Assembly: GCF_030253575.1 (NCBI RefSeq)
Contig: NC_080562.1
Coordinates: 42,447,852-42,511,851, forward strand
Direction: 5' to 3'
DNA from: Rhododendron vialii
Lineage: Eukaryota; Streptophyta; Magnoliopsida; Ericales; Ericaceae
DNA length: 64,000 nucleotides
The notes beneath the pieces were generated by a model. That model saw only the letters and a program-made list of their open reading frames with translations. It was not told the origin of the DNA and ran no database searches. The position numbers were made by a program, and so were the translations under genes. Positions 10,520-21,945 of the stretch are shown piece after piece (the first letter of the stretch is position 1; each line of letters starts with the position of its first letter).

Positions 10520-11440
10520 TCAAACTTTTTTTTGAAATGGCAAAAAGATAGATTCATTAACTCATAAGACAAAGTTTAGAGCTAATAGGGTTAAGGATAC
10601 ACTAGCTCGACCATCCAAAACCCTCATCTCCTAACCACATGGAGGAAACTGATTTAAACCCAACAGACTGAGCCCAAACTAGAAGAAAACACCTAAAAGC
10701 CCAAGGTTAGTAGGGAACCAACACAAAGCCTAAAAAACACCAAAATGGGCAAAGCACAAACCAAAGCCAAATCCTAACCCTAGAAGCCCAACAACAGCAC
10801 CTCCGACCAAGGCCGCCACCGCCCACGCCGCACCTGCAACAAACCACCGCCACTCATTGCAGCATATCACCCATGACACATAGCCACCCAAAAATAGCCA
10901 CCACCCACCACCATCTGCAGCCACCGTCATTGCCTGGAGGAGCCCAGAAACGATTTTGCACGCACGCTTTAAACCACCACAACAAACCAAGGCAAGGCGA
11001 ACCAAAACAGATCTGAAGCGAAGAGGAAGACCGAAGTCGAAAGCAACACTGGAAGCCCACGCCGTTAGGCAAAGACAATCGACCCAAGATGATATCGATC
11101 GTCAAGCTTCCACCACCCAAAACCCCCAGACTGCACGCCAGGCTCCACCACGCCGTTAGGCCTAAAAACCGGAGCCACCCAAGAGAGGCTTAGATGGGAG
11201 ACAAAGGCGGAACAGAGGAAGGGAGGAGCACAGACAAGATAGGCATGCCAGCGAAGGAGGAGGGGAAATTGGAGCGGCCAAGGGAGAGAAAGGGAAGAGG
11301 AGAGGGAGGATAGAGCCCGAGGGAGGAGGGGAGAGGGGCACCTCCCGCCCCCCAGCGGCGGCGACGACTAAAGCGAAGCTAGGTTTAGGTTTAGAGAGAG
11401 AGAGAGACGGTTGTTAATGACAAACTTTCAAGCTTTAGAG
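10520..11440 (-). mobile_element. Poly-A-tailed retroposon remnant, minus strand
   Basis: Read on the minus strand this GC-rich stretch starts with a CT-rich leader (near 11400), passes through GGTGGTGG-rich sequence and ends in an A tract (plus-strand T run near 10525) preceded by an AATGAATC sequence. Composition and the end resemble the plus-strand element at 17096-17777. Open frames are compositional and match no protein I know. Probably LINE-derived or a non-autonomous non-LTR element. Confidence 0.4.
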
Positions 11441-11734
11441 GGTTGTACGGAAAAGTCCATTTTCTATGACATTCTTGCTAAATGAACACAAAAGAGTATA
11501 TTTATTTTCTTTTTCTTGCATTTTTTACTATTATCTCACTAATCAAACGAAACAGAACTTGCACAATTTCTTGTGTGGGGATTGAAACTTTTCGATTTCA
11601 ATATTTTTAATCACCTTATTGATAATTAAGTTTAAAAACTGCTCATGTGTTGATGAAATTGAGGTACGAGTTGTTAGGTTTATGATCCAAGACCGCGATG
11701 CTGTTTTATAGACTTCAAGATGCCAGGTTGACGG

Positions 11735-11880
11735 ACCAAGAATAAGGCCTCATTTTGCTAAAATTTTTATTTTTCGTTTTATAAGATAGGTTATTATCTT
11801 TCAATACATCACCTTTCGTTCAAAAAATAAATAGTTATTTGAAAAATAAGTATATATTTTAATTATTGGAACACACCCTA
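11735..11880. repeat. Dispersed AT-rich repeat (three copies in window)
   Basis: Contains a GGTTATTATCTTTCAATACA-like block followed by TTCAAAAAATAAATA and a terminal GGAACACACC. Related copies lie at 37556-37695 and 38505-38635. Probably a short non-autonomous transposon family. Confidence 0.6.
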
Positions 11881-12032
11881 AGTCATTGTTTAATTTTTTG
11901 AGGGGGATAGGGCGACACATGTGGGACACAGCGTGGGTGTATCTGTAATTTTTATTTTTTTTGGATAAATATATTTACTTAAAGTTTGGGATTCAAACGC
12001 AATTAAACATGTAAAAGACGTATATCTTGTCT

Positions 12033-12845
12033 TAGAGCATCTTCACTTCTTACTTAAATTTTGATTCAAACTCAAATTTGAGTAAAAACCACTCAAAACC
12101 CTCCTCCCTTCTTACCCAAACCTATACTAAATTTGAATTTTAAACCCAAATTTGGTTAGACTCAAACTCTTAAATTTTAAAAAGCAAATTTCACACGTTT
12201 AAATTTATGACTTTGTCATTAATGAAGTTTTTACTTAAATTTGTGCATATTTGTGCTTGAATTTGAGTTTGCTAATTGGAGCACACAATGCCAAATGAAT
12301 TATTTACTTATATTTTTACTCAAATTTGAGTGAAAATTTGAGTAAAGGGCGGAGATGCTGATTGGAGCACACATTGCCAAATAAAGTTTTTACTCATATT
12401 TTTACTTAAATTCAAGCACAAATATGCACAAATTTGAGTAAAAACTTCATTAATAGCAAAGTTGTAAATTTAAAGGTGTGATTTTTTAAAAAAAAAAATT
12501 GTGCCTAACCAAATTCGAGTTTAAATTCAAATTTAGTACTATAAGAGCATCTCAACTCTTTACTCAAATCTTGATTCAAACTCAAATTTGAGTAAAAATC
12601 ATCCAAAACCATTCTCCACTCCTTACCCAAACCTATATCAAATTTGAGTTTTACTCAAATTTAGACTCAAATTTGGTTAAGACTCAACTTATTACTCAAA
12701 ATTTTTAAGGCAAATTTCACGCCTTCAAATTTATAATATTACTATTAATGAAGTTTTTACTCAAATTTGTGTATATTTGGGCTTGGGTTTGAGTTTACCT
12801 ATTGGAACGCACAATACCAAATCAAGTTTTTATTGGAGATGCTCT
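12033..12845. mobile_element. Nested or tandem MITEs of the GAGCATCT...AGATGCTC type
   Basis: Starts TTAGAGCATCTTCACTTCTT and ends TTGGAGATGCTCTAAG, with a further GAGCATCTCAACTC start near 12545 and a GGAGATGCTGATTGG end near 12352. The interior is built of repeated CTCAAATTTGAGT blocks in both orientations. This fits two or more copies of one MITE inserted in or beside each other. No coding capacity. Confidence 0.7.
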
Positions 12846-12849
12846 AAGT

Positions 12850-13077
12850 GGGGGAAAATTTTTCAGTGTTAAGCAGGTACCACGTGATGCTCACTCGCGC
12901 ATCCGAGCCATTTATTGCGTGTTTGAACGGCTCAGATTTGAAGAGAGAAAAAGAAGAGAGAAAGTGTTGGAGTGAGAGGAGAGAAATTTCAATCTGAACT
13001 ATCTAAAAGTGTATCAGACGATTTGAATGCTCTAAGCGGGTATCACGTAGGATATACCCGCTGGCGCTAAAAATCAC
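12850..13077. mobile_element. Short MITE-like element
   Basis: The left side carries GCAGGTACCACGTGATG and the right side GCGGGTATCACGTAGGATA with CGCTAAAAATCAC, an imperfect inverted pair. Non-coding, wedged between two GAGCATCT-type MITEs. Confidence 0.4.
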
Positions 13078-13080
13078 TCC

Positions 13081-13387
13081 TAAGAGCATCTCCAGCCTTC
13101 ACCCATATTTTTCCTCAAATTTGAGTCAAATTTTGGGTAAAAATCCATTTTGGGTAGACACGTCTCTAACCATCAAACCCAAATTTTACACATCTCACTC
13201 TTTCTCTCTCTCTAATTAGCCGTTGGAGAAATGGGTCAAGGCAAAAATTATCTCAGATTTGGGCAAAAAAATGGGTAAAATCCAAAATAGGGAAGGGCTT
13301 GGGTCAAAGATTGGAGAGAGATTTTTGTGGTTTTTGTCTTATTTTTAAATTTGATTCTTAAAATGGGTCAAGGCTGGAGATGCTCTA
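13081..13387. mobile_element. MITE with GAGCATCTCCAGCCTT termini
   Basis: Left terminus TAAGAGCATCTCCAGCCTT and right terminus AAGGCTGGAGATGCTCTAA are close inverted repeats about 307 bp apart. The interior is AT-rich with repeated ATGGGTCAAGG/GGGTAAAA motifs and no frame. Typical plant MITE. Confidence 0.8.
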
Positions 13388-13509
13388 ATTTACTAAAAAA
13401 AAGTAAGGAGTGGAGATAGAAAAAAAAAAAAAAAAAACAGACAGAGGAACGTATATATCGACTGGTTTAAACCTAATCGGCAGCTCTCTCTCACGATAGA
13501 CAGCAGCTC

Positions 13510-13544
<35 letters not shown>

Positions 13545-13920
13545 GTATGTATGTCTCCCGCTGTTTCTCTCTCGGTATGTAGATATGTATATATGTGTCT
13601 GTGTGTTTGTATTTGATCTGGCCTCGTTCTCACTCTCGCTTTCGGTATGTTTGTGTGGAAAAATGTAAAATAAAAAGTATATTCGTATTCCCATTTTTTT
13701 AATTGCTATCCGGGCTCCATATATACCTCTAACGAACAGGCCCCCAACCAGTATATAATGTCTTTACATTACTTTAAATCGAAGTTTTTTTTTTTTTTTG
13801 GTTACATACGTTTTTTTTTTTTGGGTACAATTTAAATTGGAGGTTAATTTTTTTTTTGCCCCTTCTAGGGATGTTCTAATATTGTGGGTTTATGTAGGGA
13901 AGTCTCCATAGACGTGATAC
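13388..13920. other. Upstream region of ankyrin gene with CT microsatellite
   Basis: Holds a (CT)n tract at about 13513-13543 within CT/GT-rich DNA and two poly-T runs (13787-13800, 13811-13823). It could include the promoter and leader of the downstream gene, but no start site can be fixed. Confidence 0.4.
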
Positions 13921-13962
13921 TTGTTGTATGCTGAAGGTTTAGTTGGTCAAAATGCCGAAGGT

Positions 13963-16900
13963 ATGTATTGGAATAGAAAGAAATTTACATCTTTCCTCGC
14001 GTACTTGTATGTGCATTTGATGTTTTCTTGCCAACAACGACAGGTGGGATTTGTTGATGATGATCGCGACAAAGACAAAAGGAGTGATGATGATCACAAC
14101 AAAGACGAACGGAGTGATGATGATCGCGACGAAGACGAGGGGAGTGATGATGATCACAACAAAGACGAACGGAGTGATGATGATCATTACGAAGACGAGG
14201 GGAGTGATGATGATAATGGATTGCGTTTTGAGGATGAGCTTTTGGAAATCGCCCGCTTAGATGATCGGCATGGGCTCATAAAGCTAATGGAAGGATCGTA
14301 TCGAAGTAGTGAGAGCGTTTTTGGTTATCTCAGTAGTAAGGGGGCTGTAAATTGTGTCACTGCTTTGCTTGAAGGAGAAGTGGGTCCACCAATGGAGCTT
14401 AGTGTTGACCCTAAATTTGGAAAATGCCCGTTGCATGTTGCAACAAATAAAATGTCCTACAGTATGGTTGATTTGCTTCTGCGCTACGGAGCTCGGACTG
14501 ACTTAAAGAGCAAAGCTATGGCAATAACACGGGGTGGCTTGCTGCCTCTCAATGTTGCCCTTGAAAAGTTGAGGTAGAACATTATCAAATTTGTTTTTTT
14601 GCTCGGCTTTTTTGGGATCTAACAAAACAAAATCAAGTGAACACTATTATTATGCAGTATTCCTTTTGTTTGATTGTACTTTCTATGCATGAGCAGCTAT
14701 CACGAATCCCTAGGTGGCTGGACTCCAAAAGATCCTGTCTTCAAGTTGATCATCTTACTTTGCCTTCCAAAAATGGTGTGTTTTGTTTTATTGAACTGAT
14801 ATGTACTTAAACCAATATGTAGTGATATCTGCTTTGGTTTTGGTTTGGGGGAAATAATTCTTAATGTTGCTTATATTTTAACATTACTGTCAGAGAGTAC
14901 CACTTGAAGTCAGTAGGTTGCTTGCATGTAACACAAAGCGGGTTGATGACGTCTTTTACTATTATGCCATGGAGGGAAAACTCATTGAGATGGCTGCTCT
15001 GCTGATGGTGGCAAGGGAAAAGGTAATGGCTGCTTTCGAAGGAAGCATGCATCTCCGCCAATTCATATCTGAAGAGACTGCGTCAATGCATGTCGACGAG
15101 ACAAAATTAACGGGATGTGGTAAGAGAGGTAAGTGGGCTAGCGTTTTTAAGGATAAGAGGCTAGTGATGACATCTGCACTGGAATTGCTTGAAGTGTTTG
15201 AGAGAGCTGGTGATTGTATTGAAGCATATGCTCAGTCAGTACGAAGTGAAGTATGTTGTTATCAAACTTATGATTTCCATTTGTGTTTGTTTATGGGACT
15301 GACTGGAAAATGAAACTGGGTGATCACATGAGAATCATATCATCCTTCTATTTTATAACCAATATAGCAGTGCCTGGCGATTTCTAGTTAGGCCTGATGT
15401 GAAGTAGCTTTTACTTTGTTTCCTTGCAGATGACTGAACAAGAAGTGATCAAGGACATAACGTTTCTGCTCGAGGAAAATGGTTTCAATTTGAAGGGCTT
15501 GGACATTGATTTGAGCAACATAGACTGGTTTTGGAACCCATTCACTTCTTTCATTTCCTCAATTTGAATTTCATCTCTTTGTTTGGTTCCCATCTTTGAG
15601 AAACCCATTTTTCTCTCTGCACGTTTCTCAATAACTTTTTTTATCTATCTCTCTCCACTCATTACATCAAAAATATTTTTCAAAGATGGGAACCGAACAA
15701 AGGCAATTGTTATACTATTCATTCTTTATGTGATTTGGTCATGAACAAGCTTGATTTTTCTAATATATGGGCATTTTCTGTGACATAGTGCTCTGGGCAT
15801 TGCACATGAGAAGTTCAAGCTGGAAATGCAAGGATTAGGTAGTTAGTTGATCTTTTGTTTGACTAAAGTCACTTCTATATAAAAGAATAATTACTAATTT
15901 CATTGCACCTATATCTTATTTTGTATGCCTTTTCTTTTACAGAAAAGAGGAGAGATTTTTTGGGTCAAGTAAAGGATGTTGGCATGCTGGTCCCTGCACA
16001 GTCAGGCAATTTTTATGCAGAAAAGGTAAGAAATATTTGTCCTCCTTGTAGAGTTTGTGTCTTCAGATAATTAGAGGTCCAACCATCTTAGCTCTCCGTG
16101 AGTTAAATGGAACTGGGTCACTATAAGTCTGATTGACGAGAAATTTTTCCATAGGCCCGGCCTATGGGATACGTGGTAGGCCCAACCAACGCGGGCATGC
16201 CATGTGTTCGCCTTGTCCCTTTTTCCTCCGGCAAGGTGAACACATGGCAAGCACGCATTGGTTGGGCCTACCATGTGTTCGAAGGTCGGGCATATGGAAA
16301 TTTTTTTCCTGATTGACTGTGTGCACGTGAGGAGAATATGTAATGAAAAGCCATTGCTTTAGTAACTCCTTCCGGGTTGTTTTTTGTTTATCTTTTGTAT
16401 ATACAGCTCAGCCTATGGTTATCCCCCACGCTTCTGGCTTTCCAGATTTGGGGGGGAGTTGTTAATAATGTGAAACGGTTTCGAGCATGGGGATCTGAGT
16501 TTTTTTTTTTTTTTTTTTGCGCATTGTGATAATTAGACCTTATCTTTGTCATTATATGACTGTTTAAAATGTTTTTTCCTTTTGTAATTTTTTATTGACA
16601 TAATCTGAAGTAACTTTTTATTTAATCTGTGTAATGATTTTTTGGTTGTATTTGTGATGTGTTGTATAGTCTTTGTTTCTAATCCTGTTCTTTTTACTCA
16701 TTGATAATATAAATTATAGTATTTATATGCTATGAGTTTTGAATTAGTGGCTTTCATTTCTAATCCTGTATGTAGTCTAGTATGACAATTATAATTGTAT
16801 CCTTTCCATTGAACAAGTCATTTGTGTCTTCTCCTATATGTTGTATTCTGAATGGCAACTTCCTGACCACTATTTGGCCTTTGGTAACATTGGATGCCTG

Positions 16901-18215
16901 TGTTTAGTTAAGATATTGTACTCGGCTAGTGGTAGAATTCTGGGTTGTCTATGCCGAGTTGTTCGACTGTAGTACAATGTTGATTTCTTCCATTCTTGAC
17001 TGTTCTATGGCTATTTTCCTTTCTGCCTCCATTACTTTTTCCTATTAGCAGAGGTTAAAGCTTTAACTATGCTAAGAAGAACCACTAGACTCTAGCATGA
17101 CAGCCCGCGTGAATGCCTAAGCATCGGTGGTGGTTGGCTCTCTACATGGTGGTGGCCGGCGGTGGGTGGTTCGGTAGGTGATGGGGTGTTTTGGGGTTAG
17201 GGTTTTGTTTTGCAGGTCTTTGAAGATGGTGGCTGTGGTTGTTTGGGGTTTGAGGCAGAGAGGTGTTTTAGGTGCAGCGGCGTCGGTGACTGTTGTGGTG
17301 GTGGGTTTTTTGGTGGCAGCTTGTTGTTGGTGTAAGGTGGTGATGGAGGCTGTGGGCGGGTTGTGGTGGGGCGGCCTGTTGTGGGGTGGTTGGGCCGTTC
17401 TTCGAGGTTGCAACAGGGGCTTGTTCCCTGGGCTCCAGAGCCCATCTCACTCCAGGTGGCAGCCGTTGGTGGTGGGTAGGGTTGCTATTTAGGCTGGCCC
17501 ATGTTGTCTATGGGTTGGTCTCCAGGTAGGCCTATGTTGTCTATGGGCTATGCCTTTTAGTTTTTGGGCTTGGGTTTCGGTGTTTTGGGCTTATTTGTTG
17601 TATTTGGGTTGGGTTTCTTGTGGACTTTATTGATATATTTATCCCTATTTAGACCCTTAGGTGACCTGGGCTAGGCCCATTGGGCGCTTTTCTGTTGGTT
17701 TCTTGACAACTTGTGTTTGCTTTGTAATCATTTTTCTATCAATAAAATTTTTGCTTTGCTGTTCAAAAAAAAAAAACTTATTTTAGAATGTAGAGTCACA
17801 GCCTCATTTTTAAGCTTTAACAGTATGAATTAGAGGAACTATCATAGGAATGTATGTCTTGTGGTCTTCCTCATTTTGTCTTTGGCGTCAAATGTGCAAA
17901 GTAAAGTTTTGGTGATATATCTCAACATTTCCACTTTACTGGACTATGTAACTAAGCAACTCTGTGTTATTTGAACAGAATCCAGTTCCTAACAAAATGA
18001 ATGAGACAGCGCTTGCGCCAATGAGACTCTACCGACCCGGGTCTCCACTTATGCCCGCGCGCATTCGTGTAACTTCTTATCCATATTGTTCTGGCATGGC
18101 TTTTTCCTTTCTTCCGAAGAAGACTACTACAAGAAAATCTCTCACAGATTTTCTATCAGCCAAGACATATGGGCGGTTTGCATTACTGATCAAGAGAGGT
18201 ATAAAGGGCATATGA
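13963..18215 (+). CDS. Ankyrin-repeat protein with acidic minisatellite
   Basis: Exons: to 14573, 14697-14775, 14894-15250, 15430-15527, 15789-15838, 15943-16025 and 17979-18215; every junction is GT-AG with matching phase. The N-terminal region is a run of acidic 10-residue repeats (DDDHNKDERS type). Next comes ELLEIARLDDRHGLIKLMEG, then ankyrin-like units (GKCPLHVATNKMSYSMVDLL, LLRYGARTDLKSKA). The C-terminal exon ends RGIKGI. Plants have an uncharacterised family of such proteins; I cannot give a function or symbol. The start is uncertain: 13963 is the first ATG in the frame, but CGACAG/GTGGG at 14041-14046 could be an acceptor for an exon further upstream. The last intron (16026-17978) holds a foldback MITE and a poly-A retroposon. 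Confidence 0.72.
14056..14220 (+). repeat. 30-bp coding minisatellite in ankyrin gene
   Basis: Five 30-bp units (14056-14205) plus a partial sixth, alternating two variants, each beginning GATGATGATC and ending AGT. They encode ten-residue acidic repeats, and the array stays in frame because the unit length is a multiple of three. Confidence 0.9.
16139..16305. mobile_element. Foldback MITE in ankyrin intron
   Basis: Arms 16141-16218 and 16229-16303 are complementary over most of their length (AAATTTTTCCATAGGCCCGG against the inverse of the right end; both contain the GTAGGCCCAACCAA block). The RNA would form one long hairpin. Non-coding. Confidence 0.82.
16385..16560 (+). repeat. Repeat shared in inverted orientation with 28520-28690
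   Basis: GTTTATCTTTTGTATATACA through to CTTTGTCATTAT matches the complement of 28520-28690 closely, including a poly-T/poly-A run. At both places it lies inside an intron. Origin unknown. Confidence 0.7.
17096..17777 (+). mobile_element. Poly-A-tailed retroposon in ankyrin intron
   Basis: A G/T-rich body (GGTGGTGG runs) is followed by GGGCTTGGGTTTCGG-type sequence, then TCTATCAATAAAATTTTTGC, a polyadenylation-type signal, and a terminal A run at 17766-17776. No intact frame. Probably a non-autonomous non-LTR element or retroposed transcript related to 10520-11440. Confidence 0.5.
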
Positions 18216-18417
18216 TTTGCTGAAGCATTTTATCTGAAGGTTGGGATTATTTATATATGTATTTCAAGTTTTCGCCTAAGCTGTGTGATGTAGACTTTGT
18301 TTATATTCTTCCTGGTTTCCTGCTTCAGTTTACATGATGGATGACTTGTCTCATGATCAGTTTTTTTTGTGATTCGTATATCCAATATTCTTTTGCTTCA
18401 ATCGCTGCATGTAGAAC
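18216..18417. other. 3' flank of ankyrin gene
   Basis: T-rich downstream sequence that should contain the 3' untranslated region; no separate feature seen. Confidence 0.4.
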
Positions 18418-18889
18418 CTATGTAGCATGGACACGGATGCAGATACGGATACGGTAATTCTAAAAAAATGGGGTTACGGACAAGGCGGGAAACACGCCAC
18501 GTGTACAAATAAATAAATAAATAAATAAATATATATATATATATATATATTAATAAACATATATACGTATATATGTTTTTTCTTTTCTTCCATGTCCATT
18601 GACGAAGACATGTCCTATATGAATGTATGAGATTAACATGGTTCAAATATAGGCATAATTACAGTTTAACCCAAATATTTTGAATAATTTCATGTTAACC
18701 CCTCAAAATTTAAAATACATTACATTTTGACCCTCAGCCATGTCCTCGGCATGTCCCCAACTGTGTCCCCTATCAAAAAATAATAAAACTTATTGGACAC
18801 GCCATGTGGCGCGTCTAATACGTATTTGGGCATGTCCCCGTGTTCAATACGTGGACACGGCGCCCCTTTGGAGTGTTGGTGCTTCATAG
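18418..18889. mobile_element. TIR element of the CTATGAAGCACCGACAC family, copy A
   Basis: Left end CTATGTAGCATGGACACGG; right end GTTGGTGCTTCATAG is its inverse. GTAGAAC occurs at both flanks (18411-18417 and 18891-18897), consistent with a 7-8 bp target duplication. The inside is GGACACG-rich with a (TAAA)n/(AT)n microsatellite at 18507-18550. Non-autonomous. Confidence 0.75.
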
Positions 18890-18908
18890 AGTAGAACTTA
18901 GTACTCGT

Positions 18909-19235
18909 CTATGATGCACGAACACTGACACGGGGACACAGGAATTCTTAAAAAATTGGGGACACGAACACGGCGGGGGACACGGCACGTGTATATTTAC
19001 TTGTTTTATTTATATATTTAAGTAATAACAAAAATTTGTAAAAAATTACAGCTTGACCCCTAAAGTTTTATAAAAAATTATAGTTTGACCCGTCATATCC
19101 CCAGCCGTGTCCCCCGCAAAAATTGAAATTAAATTATTGGACCCTCCATGTGACATGTTGGACACGTGTCCCCTGCGTGTCCCCATGTCCGGACACTGCG
19201 ACACTTCGACCTCTAGAGGTGTCGGTGCTTCATAG
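18909..19235. mobile_element. TIR element of the same family, copy B
   Basis: Left end CTATGATGCACGAACACTG and right end TGTCGGTGCTTCATAG are inverted. The interior resembles copy A (GACACGG, GTGTCCCC and TTGACCC blocks), about 145 bp shorter. Lies 20 bp from copy A in the same orientation. Confidence 0.75.
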
Positions 19236-19323
19236 GTTCACTACGCGTGATGGATTTGCAGTCTACATGATACATGGAACTATGTTTTGTGGGATGTTGC
19301 TGGGATGAATATCCATGCCTTCA

Positions 19324-19452
19324 GGGCCGGCCCAAGATATTTGGGTGTCCAATGCTTGTTCTAAGAATGGTGCCCTAAATGTTTGACAATTTTTACGGAA
19401 AAAAAATAAACAATCAGAGGAAGCCAAAACTATAGTATTAAATCCCCTTGAC
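19324..19452. mobile_element. Possible hAT-type fragment
   Basis: CAGGGCCGGCCCAAGATA at 19324 matches the CAGGGCCGGCCC terminus of plant hAT elements, such as the complete one at 36363-36692, but no partner terminus is found before the next element. Probably truncated. Confidence 0.4.
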
Positions 19453-19456
19453 TATA

Positions 19457-19824
19457 CGGGGCGGTTCTGGGGACCCTTGAAACCCCCCCCCCACCCACCC
19501 AAATCTTATTTTCATAGTTTCCGATCAAATTTTGATGATCCGAGCCGCTCAATGTGTTCAGAACGTGATTTTAAGGGTGCCTGTGAGAAATTGGCAAAAA
19601 AAAGAAAGGGCTTGATTTGAACAGTTTTTTATTGAACCGTTCAATAAAGTTCAATAAAAAACTGTTCGGATGAAGCCCTTCCCGTTCATTTTTTTTACTG
19701 ATTTCTCACAAGTACCCTTAAAATCACGATCTGATTACATTGAGCAGCTCGGATCATCAAAATTCGATCGGGAACTTTGGGGGTTTTTTTAGAGGTTTTT
19801 TTAGGGGTCCTCAGAACCGCCCTG
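19457..19824. mobile_element. Foldback MITE with 5-bp target duplication
   Basis: Termini CGGGGCGGTTCTGGGGAC and the inverse of GTCCTCAGAACCGCCCTG are near-identical. CTATA is directly repeated at 19452-19456 and 19825-19829. The inner arms are also complementary (CGATCAAATTTTGATGATCC ... GGATCATCAAAATTCGATCG), so almost the entire element folds on itself. The inner arms recur at 45605-45895. Confidence 0.82.
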
Positions 19825-20040
19825 CTATATATATATATTTCAAAATTTGAAATTTTCCTTCAAAACAATTTTAATTTTAATTCCGATACTTGCTACCCAC
19901 GCGTTGCTTTCATGTGCAACCACTCTGTAAGCAAGTGCAACAGATGGAGTAGAGGGCTTTATAGGTGAGCACTTTGCCAATTGAGCCTTTGCTCTGTCGA
20001 TGTGGGACAAACAAGTTACAAAACCAACCCTCCCACATAT

Positions 20041-20097
20041 AGTCCCATATCGCTAGTTGAAGGAAACAATGAAGACAAAGAATCTTTTTATAAGTAG
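20041..20097 (+). promoter_or_regulatory. snRNA-promoter-like USE and TATA pair
   Basis: AGTCCCATATCG (20041-20052) is one base off the plant upstream sequence element of U-snRNA genes. TTTATAAGT follows 34 bases later, the spacing known for Pol II-type snRNA genes. The downstream DNA does not match any U-snRNA I recognise, so this may only be a promoter-derived repeat. Confidence 0.35.
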
Positions 20098-20619
20098 AAA
20101 GTCCTACTGCCTCAATACCAATGCTCAAGAAACTGGGCCTTGCTTCTGAAACTTGGTTTGGGCCTTTCCTAAAAGGAGTCCTACCCAACCCAAATACTAA
20201 AAAAAATTGGAGTTCCCCAAAAATTAGGCATCCCCAAGGCCCAGGTCTTGTGGGCCTTGTGCCTGGGCCGGCTGTGCGCGCCTTTTATCTGAAAGTAGAC
20301 TGTACCTTTTGTTTTTGGTTCAAATTATGTTTTCATTCATTTCTTTGAACGTGAAAACTAAGAATACTACTTCCTTATAGGTGGCAAGGAAAACTGCACT
20401 TTTAGTTGTTACATTGTAATCTTCCCTGTAATTTGTTTGATTTGTTTTACATCCTAGTGACACGTATGATTTTTTCTTGTTTGCTTGATCCTTGGCTCTA
20501 ATCTTCTTTGGAGTTTTAATTGAGTTACAGTCTCATAAAAGAGGTATACAAAAGAGGTATACAGGTTGAATGAATATTTCCATGAGCACAATTTTTGAAT
20601 GGTTTGTGTGGGCCTAACC

Positions 20620-21899
20620 TTAAACCAAATCAAACCAAGCTTTATGTCCCCAATCACTTGGGGTCGGCTACATAAACCATTTTCCTCCATTGAGCTCTGT
20701 CAATGGCCACTTGTTCACACAAACCCATTATACTCATATCTTTGCGCACCACAGCATCTAATGTCAATTTAGGTCTACCCCTCCCCGTAACATTGCTACC
20801 CAAAGCTATCTTATCCTCTCTCTTAAGTACTGCATCTCCTGGTCTACGATAGGCATGCCCAAACCACCTTAGCCTATTTTTCCTCTACTTCTCCTCTATA
20901 GGTGCTAGACTTACCATCTCACGAACCATTTCATTTCTAATCCTGTCTCGTCTAGTCTTACCCACATCCACCTCAACATTCTCATTCCCGTCACACTTAT
21001 CTTGCTCACCTATTGTTTCTTAATAGGCCAACATTCTGTCCCGTAAAGCATCGCTGGTCTGATGGCAGTTCCATAGAATTTTCCCTTCAATTTTGTGGGT
21101 ACCCTCTTGTCATATAGTACACCAGTAGCGCTCCTCCACTTGAGCGACCCCACTTGGATCCTATGGGTCACATCATTGACAATCTCTACATCTCTACTAG
21201 TAATTGATCCTAAGTACCTAAAATGATCACTCTTTGATATCTCCTGGTCTTGGATCATCACTCTTTCTTCATGCGCACTTCTGGTACCACTAAACTTTCA
21301 TACCGTATACTCAGTTTTACTCCTACTTATCCGAAAATCCTTTGACTCTAATGCTTACCTCAAAAATTCTAGTTTCGCATTAACTCCTCTAGCGGTTTCA
21401 TCTACGAGGATAATGTCATCTGCAAACATCATACACCATAGGATATCCTCTTAAAATTGTCTAATCAATTCATCCACAACTAAGGCAAAGAGGTACGGGC
21501 TCAAGGCTGACCCGTGATGCAATCCTACAGCGGATACTCTATTTTAGCCTCCGTATCACGTATCGTATCTGTATCGGATACCGATACTCTCGGATACTCT
21601 CCGGATACATATCTGATACGCTTTTTAAAGCATCCTGCTTTTAGAAATATTTTTGGGTATCCCGATACGTTTCAAAGACGCGCGGATACTCTCGGATGCA
21701 CTCCGGATACGTATCTGATATGTTTTGGATACACGCGGATATGTGTTGGATATGCTCAGATATGTTTCGGATACGTGCAAGGGTAAATATGTTATTACTT
21801 AAAATATATGAGTTAAAATTGCAAGTAGGATTATATTTTTCTTTTTCCCTCACCAGAAACACACCGACAATATCCTCTCTCGACAACTTTGTAAGTTTT

Positions 21900-21945
<46 letters not shown>

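Noticed and set aside
10730-11159. Open frames rich in Gly, Trp and Val or in Arg and Gln
   Set aside because: They arise from GC-rich, GGTGGTGG-type repeat sequence and match no family.
13385-13694. Minus-strand frames rich in Arg-Glu
   Set aside because: Translation of the CT microsatellite.
14861-15061. Minus-strand frame opposite the ankyrin exon
   Set aside because: Shadow of a spliced exon with matching phases on the plus strand.
17117-17492. Overlapping open frames on both strands in the ankyrin intron
   Set aside because: Compositional frames in a retroposon; three overlapping frames have no protein homology I recognise.
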